Below are positions 27,443 to 35,489 of a DNA stretch of 64,000 nt, piece by piece. Under the pieces are notes generated by a model. That model saw only the letters and a program-made list of their open reading frames with translations, was not told where the DNA came from and did no database searches. Position 1 is the first letter of the stretch. The number at the start of each line of letters is the position of its first letter. The DNA is from Legionella feeleii (lineage in GTDB: Bacteria > Pseudomonadota > Gammaproteobacteria > Legionellales > Legionellaceae), in contig NZ_LNYB01000004.1 in assembly GCF_001467625.1 (NCBI RefSeq), positions 1 to 64,000 of the forward strand, read 5' to 3'. The position numbers were made by a program, and so were the translations under genes.

Positions 27443-28762
27443 ATGAACCATAGAGTGGGCTTTGTCAGTTTGGGTTGTCCTAAAGCACTGGTGGATTCAG
27501 AGCGAATCATTACTCAACTGCGTGCTCAGGGCTATGATTTGGTGTCCAGTTATCAGGATGCCGGTGTCGTGGTAATCAATACCTGTGGCTTTATTGATGC
27601 AGCAGTCAAAGAATCTTTGGACACCATTAAAGAAGCCATGGCCGAAAATGGACGTGTTATTGTAACAGGTTGCCTCGGTGCCAAAGCAGATATTATTCGT
27701 GAAGCATGTCCTGATGTATTACATATCAGTGGTGCACATGCTTATGAGGAAGTCGTCCGTGCTGTACATCGGCATTTACCGCCGCCCATAGATCCCTTCA
27801 CTCAATTAGTACCACCTCAAGGCATTAAATTAACACCGCGCCATTATGCCTATTTAAAAATTTCAGAAGGTTGCAATCAAAAATGTACCTTTTGCATCAT
27901 TCCCACCATGCGCGGTAAATTACAAAGTTATCCCCTGCCACAAATACTAAGTGAAGCAAAACGTTTAAAAGATGCAGGTGTACAGGAATTATTGGTTATT
28001 TCGCAAGATACCAGCGCCTATGGTGTTGATACTCGTTATCAACCCGTTGAATGGCAAGGTAAAACAATAAGTACTCGCTTTTATGATTTATGTGAGCAAC
28101 TCGGCGAGCTAGGTATTTGGGTTCGTCTGCATTATGTTTATCCCTATCCACATGTCGATGAGATCATCCCATTAATGCGTGACCGATTAATTCTCCCTTA
28201 TCTGGATATTCCGCTGCAACATGCCAGCTCACGTGTGTTAAAGGCGATGAAACGCCCAGCCAGTAGTGAAAACACCTTGGCGCGTATTGCCCAATGGCGC
28301 GAAATTTGTCCTGACATTACTTTGCGCTCCACGTTTATTGTTGGCTTCCCCGGTGAAACTGAAGACGAATTTGAAGAGTTGCTCGACTTTTTGCAAGAAG
28401 CCGAGCTGGATCGTGTTGGTTGTTTTCAATATTCACCAGTTGAAGGGGCTAAAGCCAATGAATTGGCAGACCCGGTTCCTGAAAATATCAAAGAAGAACG
28501 ATATCACCGTTTTATGCAAGTGCAGGCTGAAATCAGTCGCGCCAAGCTGGCTGCCAAAATTGGTTCACGCCAAACTGTTTTAATTGACGAAATTAACGAA
28601 GAACAAATTATTGCGCGCAGTAAAAGTGATGCACCGGAAATAGATGGTCTAGTCTTTTTGCCACTGAGTGATAATGTTCGTGTCGGTGAGTTAGCAGACA
28701 TTAGAGTGACTGACAGTGATGATTACGATCTCTATGGTGACTTTGATACTACCAGTCACTAG
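27443..28762 (+). CDS. rimO: Ribosomal protein uS12 methylthiotransferase RimO
   Basis: The protein has 439 residues, the usual length. The N-terminal MTTase domain carries the first cluster cysteines C12 ([12 protein letters not shown]), C48 (INTCGFID) and C77 (VTGCLG). The radical SAM domain has C144, C148 and C151 in CNQKCTFC, followed by IIPTMRGK; a C-terminal TRAM domain follows (about residues 370-435). RimO adds a methylthio group to an aspartate of ribosomal protein S12 using two iron-sulfur clusters and SAM. VDSERI after C12 separates RimO from MiaB. It is preceded by its own promoter and looks monocistronic. Confidence 0.97.
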   Translation: MNHRVGFVSLGCPKALVDSERIITQLRAQGYDLVSSYQDAGVVVINTCGFIDAAVKESLDTIKEAMAENGRVIVTGCLGAKADIIREACPDVLHISGAHAYEEVVRAVHRHLPPPIDPFTQLVPPQGIKLTPRHYAYLKISEGCNQKCTFCIIPTMRGKLQSYPLPQILSEAKRLKDAGVQELLVISQDTSAYGVDTRYQPVEWQGKTISTRFYDLCEQLGELGIWVRLHYVYPYPHVDEIIPLMRDRLILPYLDIPLQHASSRVLKAMKRPASSENTLARIAQWREICPDITLRSTFIVGFPGETEDEFEELLDFLQEAELDRVGCFQYSPVEGAKANELADPVPENIKEERYHRFMQVQAEISRAKLAAKIGSRQTVLIDEINEEQIIARSKSDAPEIDGLVFLPLSDNVRVGELADIRVTDSDDYDLYGDFDTTSH

Positions 28763-28906
28763 ACTTCGCCTACCGTGACCGAATCCTGATGCACCTGCAT
28801 GAACACCCCAGTTCTGCGGCCACGTGTCTTGGATTGTTCTGTAGCGAGCTTCCGAAAAGCCTATTAATTTTTACCTTCGCCAAGTCGTTTACTTGGCAAA
28901 GGTAAA
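28763..28906. repeat. rimO downstream region with repeat remnant and hairpin
   Basis: On the minus strand 28860-28770 reads CAGAACTGGGGTG followed by CATGCAGGTGCATCAGGATTC, resembling the degenerate intergenic repeat seen again near 38.4 and 63.0 kb. Just beyond, TTTACCTTCGCCAAGT at 28870 pairs (one mismatch) with ACTTGGCAAAGGTAAA ending at 28906, a long stem with a 5-base loop that could end rimO transcription. The remaining bases up to 29085 hold only the promoter region of the next gene. Confidence 0.5.
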
Positions 28907-29085
28907 TTCAATTCCTTCCGCTATCCTTTTCCATGATTTACATGCTACTCTTGATAGATAGCGCTCGCTCACCTCGAAATAATTATTATCTCTATTGTAG
29001 TTTCCGGACAGAATTTTTCCCTATCATAGTAGATTTTGGAAAGAGGTCTAATGCTTGGCTGCTCACTTAAAAATAAGGACATACG

Positions 29086-30459
29086 ATGTTAAATCCAAGG
29101 GATGTTAGAACAGTGGAAGATGCAAAAGGCATCGTTGAAGAACGTAACCTCACTCACGTAAAAATCGGACTTATTGATATGGACGGGGTCATGCTTGGCA
29201 AGTACATGAGCCGGAGCAAATTTTTCTCGGCCTTAGAACATGGATTTTCTTTTTGCGATGTAATTCTGGGCTGGGATTCCAAAGACAAGCTTTTTGATAA
29301 CGTTAAATATACCGGCTGGCATACTGGCTATCCAGATGCATTAGTTCGTATTTTACCTCAGAGTTGTCGTGAGCTTGTCTTTGAAGACAATCAATTATTA
29401 TTTATGGCTGAGTTTGACGGTGCGGCCGCGGAATTATGCCCCCGGGGTGTGTTACGTCGCGTCATTCAAAAAGCAGAGATGATGGGCTTTGATGCCTATG
29501 CTGCTTTGGAATATGAATTTTTCATGTTTGATGAGACGCCAGACAGTATACGAGCCAAAGGGTACCGTAACTTAAAACCAATGACCCCCGATTTCTTCGG
29601 TTATTCAGTAATTCGCAATAGTGTCCATGCGGAGTTGTATCATCAAATCCTCAATATGGGTGAAATTATGGATTTCCCTATTGAAGCTCTCCACACAGAA
29701 ACAGGTCCCGGAGTCCTTGAAGCAGCGATAGCAGTAGATAAAGCTGATGCTGCTGGCGACAAAGCAGCGCTGTTTAAAACCTTTATGAAAGTATTGGCAC
29801 AGCGCAATAATATGATGGCAACTTTTATGGCTAAATGGTCGCCCAATTACCCAGGGCAAAGTGGCCATATTCATATGTCGTTGCGAAACAAAAACAACTC
29901 GTCTTCCGCTTTTTATGATCCCTCAACGAAATATAATATGAGTAAGATCCAGCGCCACTTCCTGGCCGGGCAGCAAAAATTGATGCCCGAATTGTTAGCC
30001 ATGTTTTCACCCACTGTGAACAGCTATACTCGTCTGATTCCTGGATTTTGGGCTCCCACTGATGCCACCTGGGGAGTAGAAAATCGTACTACTGCCTTGC
30101 GTTTGATTCCAGGTAGTGACAAATCACAACGAATCGAATACCGCTTGGGTTCTGCCGATGCGAATCCTTATCTTGCCCTCGCTGCGGCATTGGGCTCGGG
30201 TTTATATGGGATTGAGCATGAGTGGGAGCCAGAAGAGGAAATTCGAGGCAACTCCTACACTCAATCTCATAACAAGGAATTGGCTTTACCTTCAACCTTG
30301 TGGGAAGCAGCACAACGCCTGAAAAATTCAGCAGCGGCCTACTCTCTGTTTGGTGAGGGATTTGTTGAGCATTTCGCAGCCTCACGCGAATGGGAGGAGC
30401 GGGAATTTCGCCGACATATTACTGATTGGGAATTGGATCGTTACTTCGAAATTATTTAG
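29086..30459 (+). CDS. Glutamine synthetase-like gamma-glutamyl amine ligase
   Basis: The protein has 457 residues and the GS catalytic fold: an N-terminal beta-grasp (LTHVKIGLIDMDGVMLGKYM), the metal/ATP region AYAALEYEFFMFDE, the KWSPNYPGQSGHIHMSL signature, the RTTALRLIPG region and EYRLGSADANPYLALAAALG near the C-terminus. The tyrosine-adenylylation site typical of GlnA is not evident, and the sequence is closer to PuuA/IpuC/GlnA3-type enzymes. Those join glutamate to amines (putrescine, isopropylamine, ethanolamine) using ATP. Its neighbours are an aldehyde dehydrogenase, an alcohol dehydrogenase and a class I amidotransferase, which supports amine catabolism over nitrogen assimilation. 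It is first in the run, with AAGGAC before the ATG. Confidence 0.85.
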   Translation: MLNPRDVRTVEDAKGIVEERNLTHVKIGLIDMDGVMLGKYMSRSKFFSALEHGFSFCDVILGWDSKDKLFDNVKYTGWHTGYPDALVRILPQSCRELVFEDNQLLFMAEFDGAAAELCPRGVLRRVIQKAEMMGFDAYAALEYEFFMFDETPDSIRAKGYRNLKPMTPDFFGYSVIRNSVHAELYHQILNMGEIMDFPIEALHTETGPGVLEAAIAVDKADAAGDKAALFKTFMKVLAQRNNMMATFMAKWSPNYPGQSGHIHMSLRNKNNSSSAFYDPSTKYNMSKIQRHFLAGQQKLMPELLAMFSPTVNSYTRLIPGFWAPTDATWGVENRTTALRLIPGSDKSQRIEYRLGSADANPYLALAAALGSGLYGIEHEWEPEEEIRGNSYTQSHNKELALPSTLWEAAQRLKNSAAAYSLFGEGFVEHFAASREWEEREFRRHITDWELDRYFEII

Positions 30460-30531
30460 GACATTTCTACTAAACCGTGGCACTTAAGCTGGCGAAATGT
30501 CAAACCTGCTAGATTCTGAAGGAATTTTAAG

Positions 30532-31923
30532 ATGAAGGACACATTAAAAACGTATTCTCCTATTGATAACTCGCTGTATGTAGAACGTCAGTTTGCCAGT
30601 CAAGAAATTATCCACCAAGCTCTGGTAAAAGCTGAGGCAGCAAAAAGTACTTGGCGTACTACTTCGTTAGCAAACAGAGCAAAACTTTGTCTGGCCGCTG
30701 TTGAAATCCTTGTGGCTAACAAGGCAGCGATTGCCGAAGAGATTTGCTGGCAAATGGGACGCCCTATTCGTTATGCCGCAGGCGAAATAACCGGTTTTGA
30801 AGAACGCGCACTTTATATGATCAATAATGCCGATAAAGCATTGGCAACCATTGAATTACCTGAAAAACCAGATTTTATCCGTTATATCAAACGTGAACCC
30901 CTGGGAGCCGTGTTAATAATCGCGCCATGGAATTATCCCTTTCTCACCGCAGTGAACGTCATCATTCCAGCCATTATGGCGGGCAATGTTGTGTTGCTGA
31001 AACATTCTGCACAAACGCCTCTAGTAGCAGAGCGTTTAGCGGAAGCATTTGTTCAAGCTGGTATGCCCGATGGGGTTTTCCAGTACTTACATCTCACTCA
31101 TACAGACACAGAAAAACTCATTCAATCTCCAACCATTAATTATGTTGCATTTACTGGTTCTGTTGCCGGCGGGAAAATGATTGAAAAAGCTGCTGTTGGA
31201 CGTTTTCTGAATATTGGTCTTGAACTCGGTGGTAAAGATCCTGCCTATGTACGTGCAGACGCCGATATTGATCAAGCCGTTGCAACCCTAATTGATGGCG
31301 CTTTTTTTAACTCAGGTCAATCCTGCTGTGGTATAGAGCGTATTTACGTGCATCAACATGTCTATGATCTTTTTGTTAAGAAAGCCGTAGATCTGGTTAA
31401 AAAATATAAACTTGGGCGACCCAATGATCCTGAAACCACACTTGGCCCCTTGGTATCCGCTGCCCGTGCTGATTTTGTGCGCGCTCAAATTAAAGAAGCA
31501 GTTGCACAAGGTGCTGTAGCGCATATTGATAGACAAGATTTTCCAATGGATAAGTCTGGTTCCGCTTATATGGCTCCCCAGATTTTAACTCAGGTTAATC
31601 ACCAAATGCGGGTGATGTCGGAAGAATCTTTTGGGCCAGTAGTAGGTATCATGGCAGTCAATAGTGATGCTGAGGCCGTTGCCTTGATGAATGACAGTGA
31701 CTATGGTTTGACTGCTACTGTTTGCACTAAAGATATCCCTGCGGGTACAGCCATTGGCGAGCAATTGCATACAGGCACTTTTTTTATTAATCGCTGTGAC
31801 TATCTTGATCCAGCATTAGCATGGACTGGTGTAAAAAATTCTGGTCGGGGCTGCACGTTATCTGTGCTTGGCTATGAGTCACTCACCCGTCCAAAATCTT
31901 TTCATATAAAAACTGTAAGCTAA
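30532..31923 (+). CDS. NAD(P)-dependent aldehyde dehydrogenase
   Basis: The protein has 463 residues of the ALDH superfamily. The cofactor-binding APWNYPF and LKHSAQTPLVAERLAEAF regions, the FTGSVAGGKMI turn, the catalytic Glu in LELGGKDPAYV and the catalytic Cys in FFNSGQSCCGIERIYV are all present. EESFGPVVGIM near the C-terminus is also typical. In PuuC/PauC pathways such an enzyme oxidises the gamma-glutamyl aldehyde to the acid. It lies 72 bases after the GS-like gene, with GAAGGAATT before the ATG, and 13 bases before the alcohol dehydrogenase, so the run is very likely one operon. Confidence 0.93.
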   Translation: MKDTLKTYSPIDNSLYVERQFASQEIIHQALVKAEAAKSTWRTTSLANRAKLCLAAVEILVANKAAIAEEICWQMGRPIRYAAGEITGFEERALYMINNADKALATIELPEKPDFIRYIKREPLGAVLIIAPWNYPFLTAVNVIIPAIMAGNVVLLKHSAQTPLVAERLAEAFVQAGMPDGVFQYLHLTHTDTEKLIQSPTINYVAFTGSVAGGKMIEKAAVGRFLNIGLELGGKDPAYVRADADIDQAVATLIDGAFFNSGQSCCGIERIYVHQHVYDLFVKKAVDLVKKYKLGRPNDPETTLGPLVSAARADFVRAQIKEAVAQGAVAHIDRQDFPMDKSGSAYMAPQILTQVNHQMRVMSEESFGPVVGIMAVNSDAEAVALMNDSDYGLTATVCTKDIPAGTAIGEQLHTGTFFINRCDYLDPALAWTGVKNSGRGCTLSVLGYESLTRPKSFHIKTVS

Positions 31924-31936
31924 AGGAGTTTGCACT

Positions 31937-33124
31937 ATGAGCATGCCATCATTGACGGCTAACTGGAACTATCCTACCCAGGTGCGAGTAGGAGCCGGAC
32001 GAGTGAACGAACTTGCCCAGGCATGTAACACACTAGGCATGAAAGCGCCTTTGTTAGTAACCGATCCAGGTCTAGCCCGGTTGCCTATGGTCGCCAATTT
32101 ATTACAACATTGCCGGGAAGCTCATCTGCGCGTAGCGGTATTCAGTCAAATCAAAGCAAATCCGAGCGGTGAAAATGTCATGGCAGGGGTAAACGCTTAC
32201 CATGCTGGCAAACATGATGGTGTGATTGCGTTTGGTGGTGGCTCCGGGCTTGATGCAGGCAAGGCAATTGCCTTAATGGTAGGTCAAGAACGCCCGCTCT
32301 GGGAGTTTGAAGACATCGGCGATAATTGGAAGCGAATCAATATCGCAGGTATGGCACCAGTGGTTGCCATACCAACCACTGCAGGTACCGGCTCTGAAGT
32401 AGGACGTGCGTCAGTTATTACTGATAGTGAGCGACATACCAAAAAAATTATCTTTCATCCCAAAATGTTACCTGAAATAGTCATTCTGGATCCAGAACTT
32501 ACCATTGAGTTACCACCACAGCTCACCGCAGCTACTGGTATGGACGCATTGTCACACTCTTTAGAAGCCTTATGTTCTAACTATTATCACCCCATGGCAG
32601 AAGGAATCGCTATGGAAGGTATTCGGCTTGTAAAAGAGTATTTACCTCGTGCTGTTAAAAATGGTAGGGACTTGGAAGCGCGTACGCAGATGCTTGTCGC
32701 CTCAGCAATGGGCGCTACTGCTTTTCAACGTGGTTTAGGTGCAATGCACGCATTGGCGCATCCCTTAGGGGCTATTTACGATGCCCATCATGGACGTTTG
32801 AATGCTATTCTGATGCCTTATGTATTACAGGCTAACAGACCTGCTATAGAGCATAGAATATCACGCCTCGCGGCTTATCTGCAGATAAGTGAAGGCTTTG
32901 ATGGCTTTTTTGACTGGGTGTTAAAATTACGCCATGAGTTGGGTATTGAACATTCTTTAGCTGAAATAGGTATTAATGATTCGCAAGTAACACGAATTGC
33001 GGCAATGGCCACAGAGGATGCCGCAGCCGGTAGCAATCCTATTCCCTTCAATGTATCGCAGTATCAGACTATTCTGCATGCAGCCATTGTCGGGGAAATA
33101 GCTTACCTGCCGGAGCCATCATGA
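31937..33124 (+). CDS. Iron-containing alcohol dehydrogenase
   Basis: The protein has 395 residues of the type III (Fe-ADH) family. It has the NAD-binding GGGSGLDAGKAIALM, PTTAGTGSEVGRASVIT, the metal-ligand region TGMDALSHSLEAL and AMHALAHPLGAIYDAHHG, carrying the conserved histidines. These enzymes interconvert primary alcohols and aldehydes. Beside a gamma-glutamyl ligase and an ALDH, it would oxidise a gamma-glutamylated amino alcohol to the aldehyde that the ALDH then uses. The start has AAAGGAG at good spacing. Its stop overlaps the start of the next gene (ATGA), indicating translational coupling. Confidence 0.93.
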   Translation: MSMPSLTANWNYPTQVRVGAGRVNELAQACNTLGMKAPLLVTDPGLARLPMVANLLQHCREAHLRVAVFSQIKANPSGENVMAGVNAYHAGKHDGVIAFGGGSGLDAGKAIALMVGQERPLWEFEDIGDNWKRINIAGMAPVVAIPTTAGTGSEVGRASVITDSERHTKKIIFHPKMLPEIVILDPELTIELPPQLTAATGMDALSHSLEALCSNYYHPMAEGIAMEGIRLVKEYLPRAVKNGRDLEARTQMLVASAMGATAFQRGLGAMHALAHPLGAIYDAHHGRLNAILMPYVLQANRPAIEHRISRLAAYLQISEGFDGFFDWVLKLRHELGIEHSLAEIGINDSQVTRIAAMATEDAAAGSNPIPFNVSQYQTILHAAIVGEIAYLPEPS

Positions 33125-33822
33125 ATCTTGGATTATTACAATGTGATGAGGTTCAAGAAAAATTTGCTCCAGTACATGGACGATATCCAGATATGTTTGC
33201 CAGATTGCTAAAAAAAGCAGATCCTTCCCTGGAGTTTGTCGTTTACGATGTGCGACAGGGTGAATTACCAATTACTATTGATACTTGTGATGCTTACTTG
33301 ATTACAGGCAGTCGCCACGGCGTCAACGATGATCTTCCCTGGATAAGAGTACTTGAGGATTTCGTACTGCAATTAAACAACGCCGCAAAGAAAGTGATTG
33401 GCATTTGCTTTGGTCATCAGCTCATTGCCAAAGTCTTGGGTGGAGAAGTGATTAAATCCCCGAAGAGCTGGGGTGTAGGTATGTCACAAAACAAAATGAC
33501 CCAACAAAAACCCTGGATGATTCCTCAACGTGATAATTTCAAGCTACTAGTCAGTCATCAAGATCAGGTTGTAACCTTACCCCTAAACGCGCAAATACTT
33601 GCCGGCAGTGACTTCTGTCCGTTTTATATGCTGCAGTTTGGCGATAACCTCTTCACCATACAAGGCCATCCGGAATTTACCAAAGCTTATTCTCAAGCCT
33701 TAATCGAAGATCGTGAGCGCATTCTAGGCAAGGAATGCTATGAACAAGGACTTAAGTCATTGCAGCAAGATGCAGATGATGAATTGATCGCCCAGTGGAT
33801 TATCAATTTTTTACGCGGCTAA
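33121..33822 (+). CDS. Class I glutamine amidotransferase, probable gamma-glutamyl hydrolase
   Basis: The protein has 233 residues of the GATase1 fold with catalytic Cys in GICFGHQLIAKVLGGEV (nucleophile elbow) and the His-Glu pair in TIQGHPEFTKAY. The family includes the GuaA-like amidotransferase domain and PauD/IpuF-type gamma-glutamyl hydrolases. As it is translationally coupled to the alcohol dehydrogenase, the last step of a gamma-glutamylation route (releasing glutamate and the oxidised amine product) is the most sensible role. It has no fused synthetase domain. Direct proof of the substrate is missing. Confidence 0.88.
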   Translation: MNLGLLQCDEVQEKFAPVHGRYPDMFARLLKKADPSLEFVVYDVRQGELPITIDTCDAYLITGSRHGVNDDLPWIRVLEDFVLQLNNAAKKVIGICFGHQLIAKVLGGEVIKSPKSWGVGMSQNKMTQQKPWMIPQRDNFKLLVSHQDQVVTLPLNAQILAGSDFCPFYMLQFGDNLFTIQGHPEFTKAYSQALIEDRERILGKECYEQGLKSLQQDADDELIAQWIINFLRG

Positions 33823-33852
33823 TTCACAGGTAAAATCTGTTTAGGATATAAC

Positions 33853-34719
33853 ATGGACATATTTAATACAGAAATTTTTCTCGATGGTTTTCAATTTACT
33901 GAAGGTTTAAGATGGCATAATAATAATTTATGGTTCTGTGATTTAGGGGGCAATACCGTATATTGTTTTTCTGCAACAGGTCAATTAATCACAAAAATTT
34001 CTGTTGCTTCTCCTGCCGGATTAGGTTGGTTATCGGATAATAGTCTGTTAATAACCTCGCTGAAAAAGAGAGAGTTGTTGCAATATAAAGATAATTTTTT
34101 ATCTATTTTTAAATCACTTGAGATAGCCACGCCAGGTTATTGCCATGATTTTACTGTTTCTCAAAATGATATCATTTATGTGAGTGCCTCAGGTTTTTAT
34201 CCACAACACAAAGTAAAACCAGTTAAATCAAATATTCTAATGATCACAAAAGAACGTGATATTAAAATAGCAGCGTCCAATATTGGCTATCCGAATGGTA
34301 TTTTGATAACGCCGGATGGTAAACATTTGATAGTAGCAGAAACATTTTCAGCTACTGTATCCATTTTTGATATTCACAAAGATAATACTTTGATAAATCA
34401 AAGGCCATGGATCAAATTCGATAATCTAGGTTTTGAAGTGAGCTTCGATGAGCATAGCGTACCAGAGAATTTAAACCGCCATTATCCTGATGGAATTTGC
34501 TTTGATGAAAAACTGAATGCTGTATGGATTGCATCGCCAGGAAAAAAGGAGGTGCTATGCATTGATTCCAATAGAAATTGCTTAACGGTTATAAAAACCC
34601 GTTTTCACCCATTTGATTGTGCCCTTGGTGGGCAAGATAATCAAACCCTTTTTATTGCATCCTCGGATAACAGTCCTAAAAATAAACCTGCAATAATTGA
34701 GAAAGTCACCTTTAAGTAA
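33853..34719 (+). CDS. SMP-30/gluconolactonase-like protein
   Basis: The protein has 288 residues with the six-bladed beta-propeller pattern of the SGL/regucalcin family. It has FTEGLRWHNNNLWFCDLGGN at the start with the metal-ligand Glu (EGLRW), then GYPNGILITPDGKHLIVAET with the conserved Asn, and YPDGICFDEKLNAVWIASPG with the conserved Asp. These are the three metal positions of the family. Enzymes hydrolyse lactones or phosphotriesters; some are strictosidine synthase-like. It begins 30 bases after the amidotransferase gene with a TAGGAT site and likely belongs to the same transcript, but its step in that pathway is not obvious. It may be a passenger. Confidence 0.83.
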   Translation: MDIFNTEIFLDGFQFTEGLRWHNNNLWFCDLGGNTVYCFSATGQLITKISVASPAGLGWLSDNSLLITSLKKRELLQYKDNFLSIFKSLEIATPGYCHDFTVSQNDIIYVSASGFYPQHKVKPVKSNILMITKERDIKIAASNIGYPNGILITPDGKHLIVAETFSATVSIFDIHKDNTLINQRPWIKFDNLGFEVSFDEHSVPENLNRHYPDGICFDEKLNAVWIASPGKKEVLCIDSNRNCLTVIKTRFHPFDCALGGQDNQTLFIASSDNSPKNKPAIIEKVTFK

Positions 34720-34863
34720 AAGCAGCTGTAATAATAACCTTAAACGGGTAAAGCTATGATGGCACATGATAATAAAGAGCCTAATGAAGTTAGTGAACCA
34801 TCATTAGATAAAAAGATAAAATTGATTTTATTGATGTGAGTATCCAGCGCTATATGTCGTAAC

Positions 34864-34883
34864 CCTGGTTGCAAGCAACCAGG
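34864..34883. terminator. Short hairpin downstream of the amine-catabolism run
   Basis: CCTGGTTGC at 34864-34872 pairs perfectly with GCAACCAGG at 34875-34883. It lies between convergent genes and can end transcription in either direction, but no T-run follows, so it is weak as an intrinsic terminator. Confidence 0.45.
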
Positions 34884-34897
34884 TCACACTTATTGAT

Positions 34898-35320
34898 CTA
34901 AACTCTTAATTCACCAGTTTCTATATCGTGCTGAATGGAGGGTTCTTGGGTAGAAGAATCTGACTTAGACGAAGCGAAAAATCCCGCACTGCAATTGGCG
35001 ATGCTGCTTACAACTTTTTTTGCTGCTTGTACAGTTGCAGAGGCAGTCCCTACAATAATATGCGAGTTATTATATACCATTGTACAAGCGTATTCGCGAG
35101 CAGGTATGTAAGTAGAGTAATACCCAATAGTGCTAGGCGGCCCAATGACTAACGCATAAGCAGCGGGGAAAATTGCTCTGGTTGCTAAAGCTAAATAAGG
35201 CGCTGCAAAATACGCAATTAGAGCGGGGCCAGCAATAGCGGCGACAGTAGTTGTCATGTTATAAGCACATTGGCTATAGCTAGTGCTTTTATTTGTATTG
35301 TCAGAGGCTTGATTGGTCAT
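34898..35320 (-). CDS. Small hydrophobic protein of unknown function
   Basis: The protein has 140 residues and no known family. The N-terminus is polar (MTNQASDNTNKSTSYSQCAY), followed by an Ala-rich hydrophobic stretch of about 60 residues (TTTVAAIAGPALIAYFAAPY, ALATRAIFPAAYALVIGPPS) that could cross the membrane two or three times. A polar Ser/Asp/Glu-rich tail follows (SSKSDSSTQEPSIQHDIETG). A membrane segment flanked by polar ends without a signal peptide and with an acidic C-terminus is a pattern seen in Legionella effectors. The ATG has GGTAACAC upstream. It stands alone between convergent genes. Confidence 0.6.
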   Translation of the reverse strand: MTNQASDNTNKSTSYSQCAYNMTTTVAAIAGPALIAYFAAPYLALATRAIFPAAYALVIGPPSTIGYYSTYIPAREYACTMVYNNSHIIVGTASATVQAAKKVVSSIANCSAGFFASSKSDSSTQEPSIQHDIETGELRV

Positions 35321-35489
35321 TGTGTTACCATTTAGTCGATTAGGTCAACAATTATACTCAACAATGCTTAATGAAATATTAATATAGAGGCACGTGGTGA
35401 GGTATTGTTAAATTAATTGATAAAAAATCCCGGGAAGCGCTTAAGGGAGATGATCATTTTTTCAATCCTCCTGCGGCGGCTAATAACGT

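Noticed and set aside
34756-34839. 27-codon frame MMAHDNKEPNEVSEPSLDKK...
   Set aside because: Too short, no signal peptide and no clear ribosome site; it is probably chance or a remnant.
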